From assembly GCF_900112205.1 (NCBI RefSeq), contig NZ_FOKW01000001.1, positions 248,001 through 312,000 of the forward strand: DNA of 64,000 nucleotides, written 5' to 3'. Below the pieces are notes generated by a model. The model worked only from the letters and a program-made list of their open reading frames with translations. It was not told where the DNA came from and ran no database searches. Origin of the DNA: Natronobacterium haloterrestre. GTDB taxonomy: Archaea; Halobacteriota; Halobacteria; Halobacteriales; Natrialbaceae. The position numbers were made by a program, and so were the translations under genes. Below are positions 54,553 through 63,749 of this stretch, piece after piece (within the stretch, counting starts at the first letter, position 1; each line of letters opens with the position of its first letter).

Positions 54553-55623
54553 TCAGGGTAACTCGTCGGCGTCGACCCCGGAGTCGGACCCACCTTCCGA
54601 GTCGGCGTCGATGGTCGCGTCCTCGTCGACCACCCGGTACGTCCGGCCGCGGCGCTTCCCGACTGCCTCGATCAGGTCGTAGTGGACCATCTTCGTCAGG
54701 TAGTTGCGAAGCGTTCGCTCGGTCTTCGGGTCGTCGACCCGTCGCTCGTACTCCGCGTAGAGGTCGCCCGGCTCGATCTCGCCCTCCGCTGCGATGACGT
54801 CGTACAGCACCCGTTGATCCTCGATCAGCCCCTGAATCGTCTTGCGCCTGATCGCCGTCCTGGCGTCGGGAATCGCCGTCCTGACGGTTTCGGCGTCGAT
54901 CGACCCCTGGCCACGCCGTTCGGCCCTGTGGGCGGCCGAACGGAGGATCCCGATTCCCACTCGTGCGTCCCCCGAGGCCGCGTCGGCGATCCGTCGGAGC
55001 TGGTCGGCGGTGACTGCGTCGGGCTCGAGGGCCTCGTCCGCGCGGTTCGAGAGGATCGCGGCGAGTTCGTCGGTCCCGTAGCGATCGAGCCGTACTCGGG
55101 TTCCGGCCCGGAGTCTGGATCGGACACGGTCGTCGAATCCGGCGAACAGTTCCTCCTCGCGGTTGGCGATCAACACGACCGAGACGTGGGGCAACCGGTG
55201 GAGGTCGTACAGCGCAGCCGTCTCCTCGAGTTGGTCGACCTCGTCGAGGACGACGACGAGGGGGTTGTCGTCCGCGTCGGCGAGTTTCCCGAACAGTTCG
55301 TCTTTCGGGGTCGACCGGTGGACGTCGATCGCCCGTCCGATCTCCGAGAGGACGCCGTAGAGGACGCGAAACCTAGTGTACTCCTGCCAGCAGTTGACGT
55401 AGGCGACACGCACGTCGGGTTCCTGTTCGCGCAACTGGGCGAGCGTGTACCGGGCGATGCAGGTCTTCCCCACGCCCGTCGGGCCGAAGAGGAAGGCGGG
55501 TTCCGGCCGCCGATCGTACAACAGCGGCTCCAGGGTTTCCGAAAGGAGGTTCACCTCGTCGTGGCGATGAACCACCTCGCTGGGGACGAAGTCCTCGCGC
55601 AGGACGCGGTCGTCGACGATCAC
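54553..55623 (-). CDS. orc: Orc1/Cdc6-type replication initiator
   Basis: A 356-residue AAA+ protein. VPSEVVHRHDEVNLL precedes Walker A GPTGVGKT at 47-54; Walker B is VVVLDEVDQL (123-132); sensor 1 is VVLIANREE and sensor 2 lies in GDARVGIGILRSA. A winged helix occupies about 265-340 (RRVDDPKTERTLRNYLTKMVHYDLIEAVGKRRGRTYRVV). It starts at GTG 55623. Proteins of this type bind origin recognition boxes; haloarchaea carry many copies and some are regulators or plasmid-type. Non-coding DNA upstream may hold an origin. Confidence 0.92.
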   Translation of the reverse strand: MIVDDRVLREDFVPSEVVHRHDEVNLLSETLEPLLYDRRPEPAFLFGPTGVGKTCIARYTLAQLREQEPDVRVAYVNCWQEYTRFRVLYGVLSEIGRAIDVHRSTPKDELFGKLADADDNPLVVVLDEVDQLEETAALYDLHRLPHVSVVLIANREEELFAGFDDRVRSRLRAGTRVRLDRYGTDELAAILSNRADEALEPDAVTADQLRRIADAASGDARVGIGILRSAAHRAERRGQGSIDAETVRTAIPDARTAIRRKTIQGLIEDQRVLYDVIAAEGEIEPGDLYAEYERRVDDPKTERTLRNYLTKMVHYDLIEAVGKRRGRTYRVVDEDATIDADSEGGSDSGVDADELP

Positions 55624-55692
55624 AGCGGTCCGGTTATACGTCGACTGTAGTAAACGATGGCCTCCCCTTTCCGAAAGTTCCGATACTTCCGT

Positions 55693-56101
55693 TTATTCCC
55701 CTCCCCACTCGAGGGCCGCCTCGAGGTCGTCGAAGCTCTCGACTTCGGCTCCGTCGATGTCCATTCGGGATTTGACGCCATCGCTGTGATCCCGTCGGAC
55801 ACGAACCCGACACTATCGACATCCGTGTACGCCCCGTTTGCGGACCACTCGTTGGCCGTGTACTCCTGCGTTTCCTTCGGCAGGCTCGTCTCGTTACCGA
55901 AGACCGCGACCGTCGCTTCGATGTCCAACCATCTCTCGCTCCCGAGTGTTCGCTCGCCGCCTCGAGCGTTTCGTCCGCAAAGCCTTGCCATCCGTTCATA
56001 AACCAGATCCCGACACCATCGCCGTTCTCGAACTCCCATTCCCATCGGCTCGGGTCCGGTATCTCGTTCCTTTGTGATGCTTGGCTACCAGTCCCCGTCA
56101 T
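55693..56101 (-). pseudogene. Decayed gene with two frameshifts beside orc
   Basis: Three successive minus-strand frames read like one protein. From ATG 56101, MTGTGSQASQRNEIPDPSRW and WEWEFENGDGVGIWFMNGWQGF; then near 55950-55800 in another frame WLDIEATVAVFGNETSLPKETQEYTANEW...DVDSVGFVSDGI; then in the third frame KSRMDIDGAEVESFDDLEAALEWGGE and TAA at 55693-55695. Two indels of the same sense are needed to join them (about 130 residues). The family is not recognised. It is non-functional or mis-sequenced. Confidence 0.55.
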
Positions 56102-56478
56102 CGCATAGCTGCCCTTGCCAACACAGGGGGTGTTGGTGGTGTGATCTCGAGTCGCCGGCGGTGCATCGACTGTCACTGACGAATTCGGTCTCGCTGGAGT
56201 CGACGCTGCCTGCAACGAGACAATTTCATATAGTCATATGTGATTTATGATCCTGTCTGAGTGTACCGTCGGGACGAAACCCCTGCGAATCGGATCGCCC
56301 AAGTCCGGAGCACAGCCAGCGGGTCCACAGACCAGTGTCGACCAGGTGCTGCACAGTCACACCCCACGTCTCGAGTGACACCAGCGCTTATCCGGAGTTA
56401 CTGTAAAATCGCCCGATTCAGACCAGTCGGACTCCTCACGAGTGTGCGCTCAGAATTGCGTCTACCCGGCTTCGTGAA

Positions 56479-56513
56479 CCGCCTCGAGGTCAAGCCCGGA
56501 GGCGGCCCGTTTT
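56479..56513 (+). terminator. Hairpin plus T-run (or IS right-end-like hairpin)
   Basis: CCGCCTC (56479-56485) pairs with GAGGCGG (56499-56505), followed by CCCGTTTTT. It resembles a terminator. The surrounding GTGAACCGCCTCGAGGTC also recalls right ends of haloarchaeal IS1341-type elements, so an element scar is an alternative. Confidence 0.4.
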
Positions 56514-56769
56514 TAGGATCTGCTCCGTTCGTGAGGAATCTTCCTCGTTCGTCGTCCGGGTATCGTCCTCCCGGGCTGTCGAAGCCCACCCAGACTGGAT
56601 CGGTGCTACCACCGTCACCCGTTCGGCGGGACTGCTCGCGGACGTCCTTCGGCTAGTCCCGCGTGGTGTCTGCTGTCGACTCGAGGTCTCGGCCCCGGGG
56701 ATACAGTCGGACTTTGTACCGGACTCGGGCCGCTAACGCTCATAGTTCCTTGCGTGCGCGGACGACAGT

Positions 56770-56801
56770 CGGTCCGAACCGAACCACGACGGTTCGGACC
56801 G
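56770..56801. repeat. Perfect 12-bp inverted repeat
   Basis: CGGTCCGAACCG and its reverse complement are separated by 8 bases (AACCACGA). It is followed by GTTTCCGGAAAGGGGGG, a GC-rich stretch with slight likeness to the GGAAA...GGGG of origin recognition boxes. Confidence 0.6.
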
Positions 56802-57383
56802 GTTTCCGGAAAGGGGGGCTCGAGTGTCGGTGCAACCCACGTTCCGGAGGGCAACTGCTGAGGTGTTGCTTTCGAGAGGCCATGGCCTCCGTTCTGCCTT
56901 GGTCGTCGATAACCGATCACCCTGCTCCGGGGGATTCGATCGCGTCGTTACGGACTAACCGTCCACGATCACCCGAACACACGACGGCTGTAGGATCCGT
57001 GTGTAACTCGGGGCAGTTGATCCGGCCTGAAATATTCCGGTGGCCATCCCTCCGGAATCGGCCTCACGCCAGCGAATAAACTCTATAGCGCGATACAAAA
57101 TTGTAGAACTGATGTTGCGTCGAGTCGAGCGTGACGGGGGCTACCGATCGAGTCGAGGATAACGGGAGGTGTCGTCGTCTGCCCCAATTACGAAAGAATT
57201 GATTGTTTATTGGGTGTGGTAGTATCTGATTGAGGTCATGATTGGTTTTTGGCCAGAAATACGATTCTTTCAATCAGATGGCCAGAATATTGATGCATTC
57301 TTGCTCGAGTCTGATTAACGGACCGTTATGAATAGTGTGGACATGCACCGATCGAGAACGACGGGTCCGGGATCGATCGAACG

Positions 57384-58643
57384 ATGACCGACTGCTGGAA
57401 TCGTCGTGGATACCTTGGTGCGGTCGGCGGAACTGCGCTCTCGGTTTCGGCCGGGTGTCTCACGACCGATACGGACGATCGAGCGGAGAGTCGCCCACGG
57501 CTTTCCGAGCGCACTCTTCGGTATGGAATCGTGTTGCCGCTGTCGGGCGAACTCGAGCAAGCTGGACAAGCGCTGTTGAACGGGGTGACGCTGCCCGCGG
57601 CGGAACTGGATGCCGCATCCGCGGAGATCGACCTCGAGCACGAGGTCGCCGATTCGGAGACGTCGCCGGTGAGCGCGGTCGACGCTGCGGGGGCATTGAT
57701 CGACGATGGCGTGCCCGCGATCGTCGGCGCAGCGGCCTCGGACGTAACGCTGCAGATGATCCAGCGGGCAACGATCCCGTCGGATGTCGTCTCCTGCTCG
57801 CCCGCGAGTACGACGCCGACGCTGTCGATCGTGAACGATCGGGGCTACTCGTTTCGGACGGCACCGGTCGACTCGTTGCAGGCGGTGATCGCTGCTCGAC
57901 TCGCCGTCGCCGAACACGGGGCAAGCACCGCGGCGACGCTCTACACGTCGGGCGACTACGGTCGACAGCTCTCGGGCGCGTTTTCGGCGTCGTTCGACGG
58001 CGAGATTCAGCGTCAGGTGTCGTTCGCTTCCGGGTCCGGGAATGACGGATACGCCGAGCCGCTGGAAACGGCGCTTGCCGACGATCCGGACGTACTCTTC
58101 CTGATCAGCTATCCCGAAAGCGGGGTCCCGCTGCTCGAGGAGTACTACGCCGACCACGCGGGCGACGAGACGTTATTCGTCAGCGACGGGTTGCAAAACG
58201 AGGCGGTCCTCGAGGGTGTCGGGGACCGGATCGACGCGTACGGAACCGCGCCGACCTCGAGCGGGCCCGGACAGGCGGAGTTCCAGTCGCTGTACCGCGA
58301 GGAGTACGACGCCGATCCGGGACTGTTCGCCGCGAACTGTTACGACGCCGCAGCGTCGGTTCTGCTGGCAAACGCCGCGGCCGGCGAGAACGACGGACCG
58401 GCGATCGCCGACCGGATGCGGGAGGTAACGACCGGTGAGGGGACGGAGATTCTCCCCGGCGACCTCGCTGACGGGATCGAACGCGCGGCTGCCGGCGAAC
58501 CGGTCCACTACCGCGGTGCGGCGGGCGAAATCGAGTTCGACGAGAACGGGGACGGTGGCTCGGTCGAGTACGAGTACTTCACCTTCGCCGACGAGGCAAT
58601 CGAGGTGCTGGACGAGTTGACGCCGACGGAGGTGTCACCATGA
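57384..58643 (+). CDS. Substrate-binding lipoprotein (branched-chain amino acid type), BasB-like
   Basis: A 419-residue type I periplasmic-binding protein. The Tat-type leader (NRRGYLGAVGG) has a lipobox with Cys25 (VSAGC). Mature motifs: RYGIVLPLSGELEQAGQALLNGVTLPAAEL, DGVPAIVGAAASDVTLQMIQRATIP, SCSPASTTPTLS, FRTAPVDSLQAVIAARLAVAEHG and DVLFLISYPESGVPLLEEYY. No transporter genes follow; instead its stop overlaps the transducer start (ATGA). That arrangement equals BasB-BasT of Halobacterium, where the lipoprotein presents amino acids to the transducer. The actual ligand is unknown. Confidence 0.88.
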   Translation: MTDCWNRRGYLGAVGGTALSVSAGCLTTDTDDRAESRPRLSERTLRYGIVLPLSGELEQAGQALLNGVTLPAAELDAASAEIDLEHEVADSETSPVSAVDAAGALIDDGVPAIVGAAASDVTLQMIQRATIPSDVVSCSPASTTPTLSIVNDRGYSFRTAPVDSLQAVIAARLAVAEHGASTAATLYTSGDYGRQLSGAFSASFDGEIQRQVSFASGSGNDGYAEPLETALADDPDVLFLISYPESGVPLLEEYYADHAGDETLFVSDGLQNEAVLEGVGDRIDAYGTAPTSSGPGQAEFQSLYREEYDADPGLFAANCYDAAASVLLANAAAGENDGPAIADRMREVTTGEGTEILPGDLADGIERAAAGEPVHYRGAAGEIEFDENGDGGSVEYEYFTFADEAIEVLDELTPTEVSP

Positions 58644-61048
58644 CTTCCGACACGGACGGCGGCACCGAAGAGACGGTCGCCCAGCAGACAGCGGATTCGG
58701 GCGGCGGGGTCGTTCGGCGGCTGGTACCCGACTTCGTCCGGCGAAGCTACCGGGCGAAGTTCGTGATCACGATTCTCGCTGTGTTGATCGTCATCTCACT
58801 GGTCGGCGGAATCGGCTACGTCGAGGCCGAACGGACCGTCGAGACCGACGCGGAGCAGCAACTGACGGCGACGGTCGACATGCACGCGGACTCGATCGAC
58901 GAGTGGATGATCTCGATGGAGTCGCATACCCGGTCGCTCTCGTCGAATCCTGCGCTCGCGGGAACCGACGCCGAGACGGCAGAGGCTCACGTCGTTCAGG
59001 AACAGGCGAAACTTCCCGTCGACGTTCGTGCGGTTCACGTCGTCGATACGAACGACGGACAGGTCTTGACGAGTACGAACGGCGAGTTACGCGGCGCGTC
59101 GGTCGCCTCCCTCGACGAACCCTGGACGGAAATCGAACCCGGGGTCGATTTGACCGCGGCGAACGACGTCTGGCACTCGCCGACGGCGTACGCAGACGAG
59201 ACAGTCGAGGACCAGGTCATCTCGTTTGCCAGCCCGGTCGAGGGCGACGAGGCGCGGATCGCGGTCGTCGTCGGGACGATCGAGTACCGAGTCGACGGCC
59301 TTCGGCAGTTACACGACGATCAGGAGACGATGATCGTCGACACCGACGGCGAGACCGTCCTCGCGAGCGACGACCTTCGCGGCGAGATCGATCGGGACGT
59401 CGTCGCGGACCTGGGTAATACCCGCGACGGAACTGCGTTCGAGCGTGACGACGATTCCGACGTCGTCGCCGCCTACGCCGCGACCGGGAACGACGACTGG
59501 GTGGCGGTAACGACCGTGCCAGCCGAGCAGGCGTTCGCGGCGAGCAACGCCGTCGGCTGGACCCTGCTGTCGGTGATCGGCACGGGGCTCGTTGCCCTGC
59601 TGGCCGCCGGTTTCGTGCTCGCTCGCCAGACCGTCACTCCCCTCGAGGATCTCCGGAACCGGGCACGGCGGATGGAAGAAGGCGACCGTAATGTCGATCT
59701 CGATAGCGACCGGATCGACGAAGTCGGCAGGCTCTACCGGGCGTTCGACGAGATGCGGTCCTCGCTCGACGCACAGATCACTGCCGCCGAGGAGGCCAAA
59801 GAGGAAGCCGAGACGTCCCAGCGGGAGGCCGAACAGGCCCAGGCCGAGGCCGAGACCGCCCGTGAAGAAGCCGAAGCCGAGCGCGAGCGAATCGCTTCGG
59901 TGATGGACGAACTCCAGCGAGTGGCCGATCAGTACGGCGATACCATGCGTGCCGCCGCTGACGGCGACCTCACCGTTCGTGCGACCGTCGACACCGACAA
60001 CGAGCAGATGCGTGAGATCGGCGAGGAGTTCAACGCGATGCTCGGGGAACTCGAGGACGCCGTCGGCGAGGTCAAGCGGTTCGCAACCGACGTTGCCGCG
60101 GCGAGCGAACAGGTCACGGCCTCGAGCGAGGAGGTGAAGACGGCGAGCGAGCAGGTGTCGGAGTCGGTACAGGAGATTTCCGACGTCGCAGAGCGCCAGA
60201 GCGAGCGACTCGGGACGATCCAGACGGAGATGTCTGGGCTCTCGGCGAGTACCGAAGAGATCGCGTCGACAGCCAGCGAGGTCGCACGCGTCGCGGAACG
60301 GACCGTCGATTCGAGCGAGCGTGGCCGTGGGGCGGCCCAGGACGCGATCGACGAGATGAGCGATGTCGAGGCCGAGGCCGAGCGAGCGGTCGAGGCGATC
60401 CGTTCGCTCGAGACGGAGGTCGAACGGATCGACGAACTGGTCGAGGCCATCTCCGACGTGGCGGACCAGACGAGTTTGCTCGCGCTCAACGCGTCGATCG
60501 AAGCCGCAGGGGCGGGGAACGAAGGCGATGGGTTCGCCGTCGTCGCCAACGAGGTCAAATCGCTCTCGGCCGACGCCAAAGAGGCAGCGGCGGAGATCGA
60601 AGAACGAATCGAGACGATCCGCGAGCGGACCGACGAATCCGTCGACGTCGTCGAGGCGACCAGCGAGAGTGTCCGAGAGGGAACCGAGGCCGTCGAACCC
60701 GCCGTCGAGGCCCTCGAAGAGATCACGACCTACGCCGAGGAGACCAGCGATGGCGTCCAGGAGATTTCCGCCGCGACGGACGACCAGGCCGACTCCGCAG
60801 AGGAGGTCGTGACTGCCGTCGACGACGTCGCGGCCTCGAGCGAGGAGTCGGCGGCCGAGGCTGGAAACGTCTCCGCAGCGGCCGAAGAACAGACTGCGTC
60901 GCTAACCGAGGTGTCCGAAAGCGTCGGCGGGCTCGCGGACCAGGCTGCGGCTCTTTCGGACCGCCTCGAGCGGTTCGAGACGGATCGCGAGCCGACTGGG
61001 ATGGAGGGGACTGCACAGGACCGTCCGGCGGTCGACCCCTCCCGGTAG
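58640..61048 (+). CDS. Halobacterial transducer paired with the binding protein (BasT-like)
   Basis: An 802-residue methyl-accepting protein. Helix 1 (about 38-57, FVITILAVLIVISLVGGIGYV), an extracellular region (about 60-300; DDWVAVTTVPAEQAFAASNAV at its end), helix 2 (about 305-325), HAMP (RQTVTPLEDLRNRARRMEEGDRNVDL), then a coiled-coil signalling domain with the hairpin tip [26 protein letters not shown]. It overlaps the binding-protein gene by 4 bases, so the two are made together. Its signalling half is clearly diverged from transducers A and B. It ends in a short PTGMEGTAQDRPAV tail. Confidence 0.92.
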   Translation: MTSDTDGGTEETVAQQTADSGGGVVRRLVPDFVRRSYRAKFVITILAVLIVISLVGGIGYVEAERTVETDAEQQLTATVDMHADSIDEWMISMESHTRSLSSNPALAGTDAETAEAHVVQEQAKLPVDVRAVHVVDTNDGQVLTSTNGELRGASVASLDEPWTEIEPGVDLTAANDVWHSPTAYADETVEDQVISFASPVEGDEARIAVVVGTIEYRVDGLRQLHDDQETMIVDTDGETVLASDDLRGEIDRDVVADLGNTRDGTAFERDDDSDVVAAYAATGNDDWVAVTTVPAEQAFAASNAVGWTLLSVIGTGLVALLAAGFVLARQTVTPLEDLRNRARRMEEGDRNVDLDSDRIDEVGRLYRAFDEMRSSLDAQITAAEEAKEEAETSQREAEQAQAEAETAREEAEAERERIASVMDELQRVADQYGDTMRAAADGDLTVRATVDTDNEQMREIGEEFNAMLGELEDAVGEVKRFATDVAAASEQVTASSEEVKTASEQVSESVQEISDVAERQSERLGTIQTEMSGLSASTEEIASTASEVARVAERTVDSSERGRGAAQDAIDEMSDVEAEAERAVEAIRSLETEVERIDELVEAISDVADQTSLLALNASIEAAGAGNEGDGFAVVANEVKSLSADAKEAAAEIEERIETIRERTDESVDVVEATSESVREGTEAVEPAVEALEEITTYAEETSDGVQEISAATDDQADSAEEVVTAVDDVAASSEESAAEAGNVSAAAEEQTASLTEVSESVGGLADQAAALSDRLERFETDREPTGMEGTAQDRPAVDPSR

Positions 61049-61328
61049 ATCGGACCGAGAACCGAGCGCTGTCTCGGTTTCGCGTTTCGACCCGATATTT
61101 TCCGACAGCTACTGGATAGTCGGCCCTGACAGGCAACGTACTACACCTGCTGCCGTTGACAGTTGCGAGATCACTGTCGCCGACGGATAGGTTCTCCTCG
61201 AGGACAACGGGTACAACACGAGGCCCACGGGGCACAGTCCCCGACGATTCGTTCGCGACGAGGCGATGCTGGCGGCGAGGCTGGTGTCGTAGCCGTAGTT
61301 TCTTGCCGCTTCGAGACGTAGGTCCGGT

Positions 61329-61715
61329 ATGGACGAACTTTCACTCGGCGTACCCAAACCGGTACTCGATCGACTCCCGGAAGACGACGACACTGCCGCG
61401 GCCGACATGCAGGAGGCCGTTGCCGGCTGGGAACAGCGTCTGAACCGCGCCATCGAGGAAGCCGAGGACGACCGCGAGGCGGCCGCGCAGATTCTCGAGG
61501 CCGTCGATCGATTCGAGGAGCGATACGAGACCTACGACGAACTGGTGCCGGAACTACGCGCGTGGGGGCAGTCGCCGATCTACGCGATCGCATGGCGAAC
61601 GCTGTACGCCGACGTGATCGCCCAGCTCTACGAACACGAGGAGCTGGCGGAACACCTCGAGCGCGAGCGGAACATGCGGCTGGTCGACGACGGCATTCGA
61701 CTGCAGGACCTCTAG
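61329..61715 (+). CDS. Hypothetical helical protein
   Basis: 128 residues (MDELSLGVPKPVLDRLPEDDD...). Mostly amphipathic helix with many acidic residues, a central ELVPELRAWGQSPIYAIAWRTLYADVIAQLYEHEEL segment and a C-terminal DDGIRLQDL. No cysteines, no membrane segment. I do not recognise the family. It lies 280 nt after the transducer gene. Confidence 0.7.
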   Translation: MDELSLGVPKPVLDRLPEDDDTAAADMQEAVAGWEQRLNRAIEEAEDDREAAAQILEAVDRFEERYETYDELVPELRAWGQSPIYAIAWRTLYADVIAQLYEHEELAEHLERERNMRLVDDGIRLQDL

Positions 61716-61790
61716 TGGCGGTCTAGGGCCGAACTGCGGGACGGGATCCGGTGGTGGGGTTCGACTCGACCCGTCGTCGACGTCCGGGTA

Positions 61791-62474
61791 CTAATACGCG
61801 AGCGACTCGACCAGTCGCGCCAGTGTCTCGAGGTCGTACTGGCCCGGCGCGGTCGCGTTTTCCGGATCGACGGGTGCGTAGCCGATTCTGGAGCCGTACA
61901 CCGGCGCGACTGCGCGAGTGTGACTGCCGGCGTCACCCATCGCCATCGTCGCGACCGTCTTCCCGTCGGCAGTCAACCGGTGGGTCGCCGACAGTACGGC
62001 GAGCGCGTCGCTTCGATCGTGTGCGGTGACGGCGAGCTTGCCGACGTCGGCGCGCTCACAGGCCTCCGTGAGGGTCTCGACCATCGCCGCCTCGTCGGGG
62101 GTCCCATCGAAGTCGTGGGCGGAGGCGACGACCGAAACCGCCGGTTCGCGCTCTCTCACCGTCTCGAGGAGGTCGTCGGCGTCGCCCAGTCGGATCGCCG
62201 CGAGTTCGACGTCGATCGCCTCGACGGCCGCGAACCCGCTGGCTTCGGCCAGCGCCTTGAGCCGGGCGTCCTCGTCGTCGCTTGCCTCTCCGCCTTCCCA
62301 GTCGGCGCGGTTCGTCGCCAGGATCGGCAGGTCGCCATCGTAGGCCGCGAGCGCAGCCAGCGGGTCGTCCGCGAGATCCATCCGGAACTCGAGGGCGTCG
62401 GCGTGTTCGCGGGCGGCGGGCTCCTCGGCGAGGTCGGCGGTCGAGGCGGTCAGGACGAACGAGTCGAACTCCAT
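61791..62474 (-). CDS. aroD: Type I 3-dehydroquinate dehydratase (AroD)
   Basis: A 227-residue TIM-barrel enzyme that makes 3-dehydroshikimate in the shikimate pathway. ALEFRMDLADDPLAALAAY and PILATNRADWEGG mark the N-terminal strands; VSVVASAHDFDGTPD holds the catalytic His, ADVGKLAVTAHDRSDAL the Schiff-base Lys, and MAMGDAGSHTRAVAPVYGSRIGYAPVDP the C-terminal Arg/Gln region. ATG 62474 begins MEFDSFVLTAST. It is the only shikimate gene here. Confidence 0.93.
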   Translation of the reverse strand: MEFDSFVLTASTADLAEEPAAREHADALEFRMDLADDPLAALAAYDGDLPILATNRADWEGGEASDDEDARLKALAEASGFAAVEAIDVELAAIRLGDADDLLETVREREPAVSVVASAHDFDGTPDEAAMVETLTEACERADVGKLAVTAHDRSDALAVLSATHRLTADGKTVATMAMGDAGSHTRAVAPVYGSRIGYAPVDPENATAPGQYDLETLARLVESLAY

Positions 62475-62532
62475 ACTGTCGACGTGGCCGAGGGGGAGAA
62501 AAACGGTGTCGTTCCGGCGAACGTCGCGACCG

Positions 62533-63519
62533 TTAGGCCAGACCGAGGGTCTCCTCGGCCTCGAGGAGTTCGTGGTAGCGGTTGCGGATCGTGACCTCGG
62601 AGATGTCGGCGACGTCGGAGACGGCGGCCTGGGTCGTCTTCTCGTTGGTCAGCAGTGCGGCGGCGTAGACCGCGGCGGCGGCGAGGCCGACCGGCGACTT
62701 GCCGCTGTGGACGCCCTTCTCCTTGGCGTTCTGCAGAAGCGCGCGGGCGCGGTGTTCGGCCTCGTCGGAGAGGTCGAGCCCGGAGGCGAACCGCGGGACG
62801 TAGCTCTCGGGGTCGGCCGGCTGGACCTCGAGGCCGAGTTCGCGGACGACGTAGCGGTACGTGCGGGCGATCTCGTTTTTCTCGACGCGGGAGACGTCGG
62901 CGATCTCGTCGAGCGAGCGGGGGACGCCGGCCTGGCGGGCGGCGGCGTAGACGCAGGCGGTCGAGACGCCTTCGATGGAGCGGCCCGGCAGCAGATCCTC
63001 GTCGAGCGCGCGCCGATAGATGACGGAGGCGGTCTCGCGGACGTTGTTCGGGAGCCCCAGGGCGGAGGCCATGCGGTCGATCTCGCCGAGTGCCTGCTTC
63101 AGGTTACGCTCCTTGGAGTCGCGGGTGCGGAACCGCTCGTTCCACTTGCGCAGGCGCTGCATCTTCTCGCGCTGGCGCGACCCCAGCGAGTTCCCGTAGG
63201 CGTCCTTGTTGCGCCAGTCGATGTTCGTCGAGAGCCCCTTGTCGTGCATCGTGTTCGTCGTGGGCGCTCCCACGCGGGACTTCTCGTTCTTCTCGGCGGC
63301 GTCGAACGCGCGCCACTCGGGGCCGCGGTCGACGGAGTCCTCCTCCACGACGAGGCCACAGTCCTCACAGACGGTTTCGCCGTGTTCGTCGTCGACGACG
63401 AGGTTGCCCGCACACTCGGGACAGACCAGGTCGGTGTCTTCGTTCTCGGTCTCGGTCGTCTCCTCGGTCGTTTCGTGTTCGCTACGCCGTACTCTCGTGT
63501 TCGATTGTGCGTTGGTCAT
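62533..63519 (-). CDS. tfb: Transcription initiation factor IIB (TFB)
   Basis: A 328-residue archaeal TFIIB. Acidic N-terminus, then zinc ribbon (CPECAGNLVVDDEHGETVCEDCG), B-reader (RGPEWRAFDAAEKNEKSRVG) and linker (NTMHDKGLSTNIDWRNKDAYG), and two cyclin repeats ending in NRYHELLEAEETLGLA; the BRE-binding helix-turn-helix is in VSDVADISEVTIRNRYHEL. It recruits RNA polymerase with TBP. Haloarchaea have several TFBs; this one is complete with canonical features. ATG 63519 (MTNAQSNTRV) is the family start. Confidence 0.94.
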   Translation of the reverse strand: MTNAQSNTRVRRSEHETTEETTETENEDTDLVCPECAGNLVVDDEHGETVCEDCGLVVEEDSVDRGPEWRAFDAAEKNEKSRVGAPTTNTMHDKGLSTNIDWRNKDAYGNSLGSRQREKMQRLRKWNERFRTRDSKERNLKQALGEIDRMASALGLPNNVRETASVIYRRALDEDLLPGRSIEGVSTACVYAAARQAGVPRSLDEIADVSRVEKNEIARTYRYVVRELGLEVQPADPESYVPRFASGLDLSDEAEHRARALLQNAKEKGVHSGKSPVGLAAAAVYAAALLTNEKTTQAAVSDVADISEVTIRNRYHELLEAEETLGLA

Positions 63520-63749
63520 ACGATGGCAAGTGCTGTCCGGACGAACGGATCGCAAAAGCCCGGACGGATTCGTTACCTACTGCGTTCAGAGACTCGAGGT
63601 ATAACGGTTTCGGAATCGTGGTCCGACAACACTCGAAAGGCGGTAATTCGTCCGTTCTGGCATGATCTATCAAAACATTCAAGCAGGAGAAACGGGCGGC
63701 CGGAAAGCGGTGTCTCCAAATCGCCCCCGTTCGAATCGCCGGGATACGT

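Larger units (their letters stand above)
56107..57383. other. Non-coding interval upstream of orc pseudogene; possible origin or mobile-element scar
   Basis: About 1.25 kb with no supported gene. It contains a hairpin with T-run at 56479-56513, a perfect 12-bp inverted repeat at 56770-56801, and an AT-rich tract from about 57070 to 57330 unlike the rest of the window. The AT-rich end may be the promoter of the binding-protein gene at 57384. No clear origin-recognition-box series was found by eye. Confidence 0.5.
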
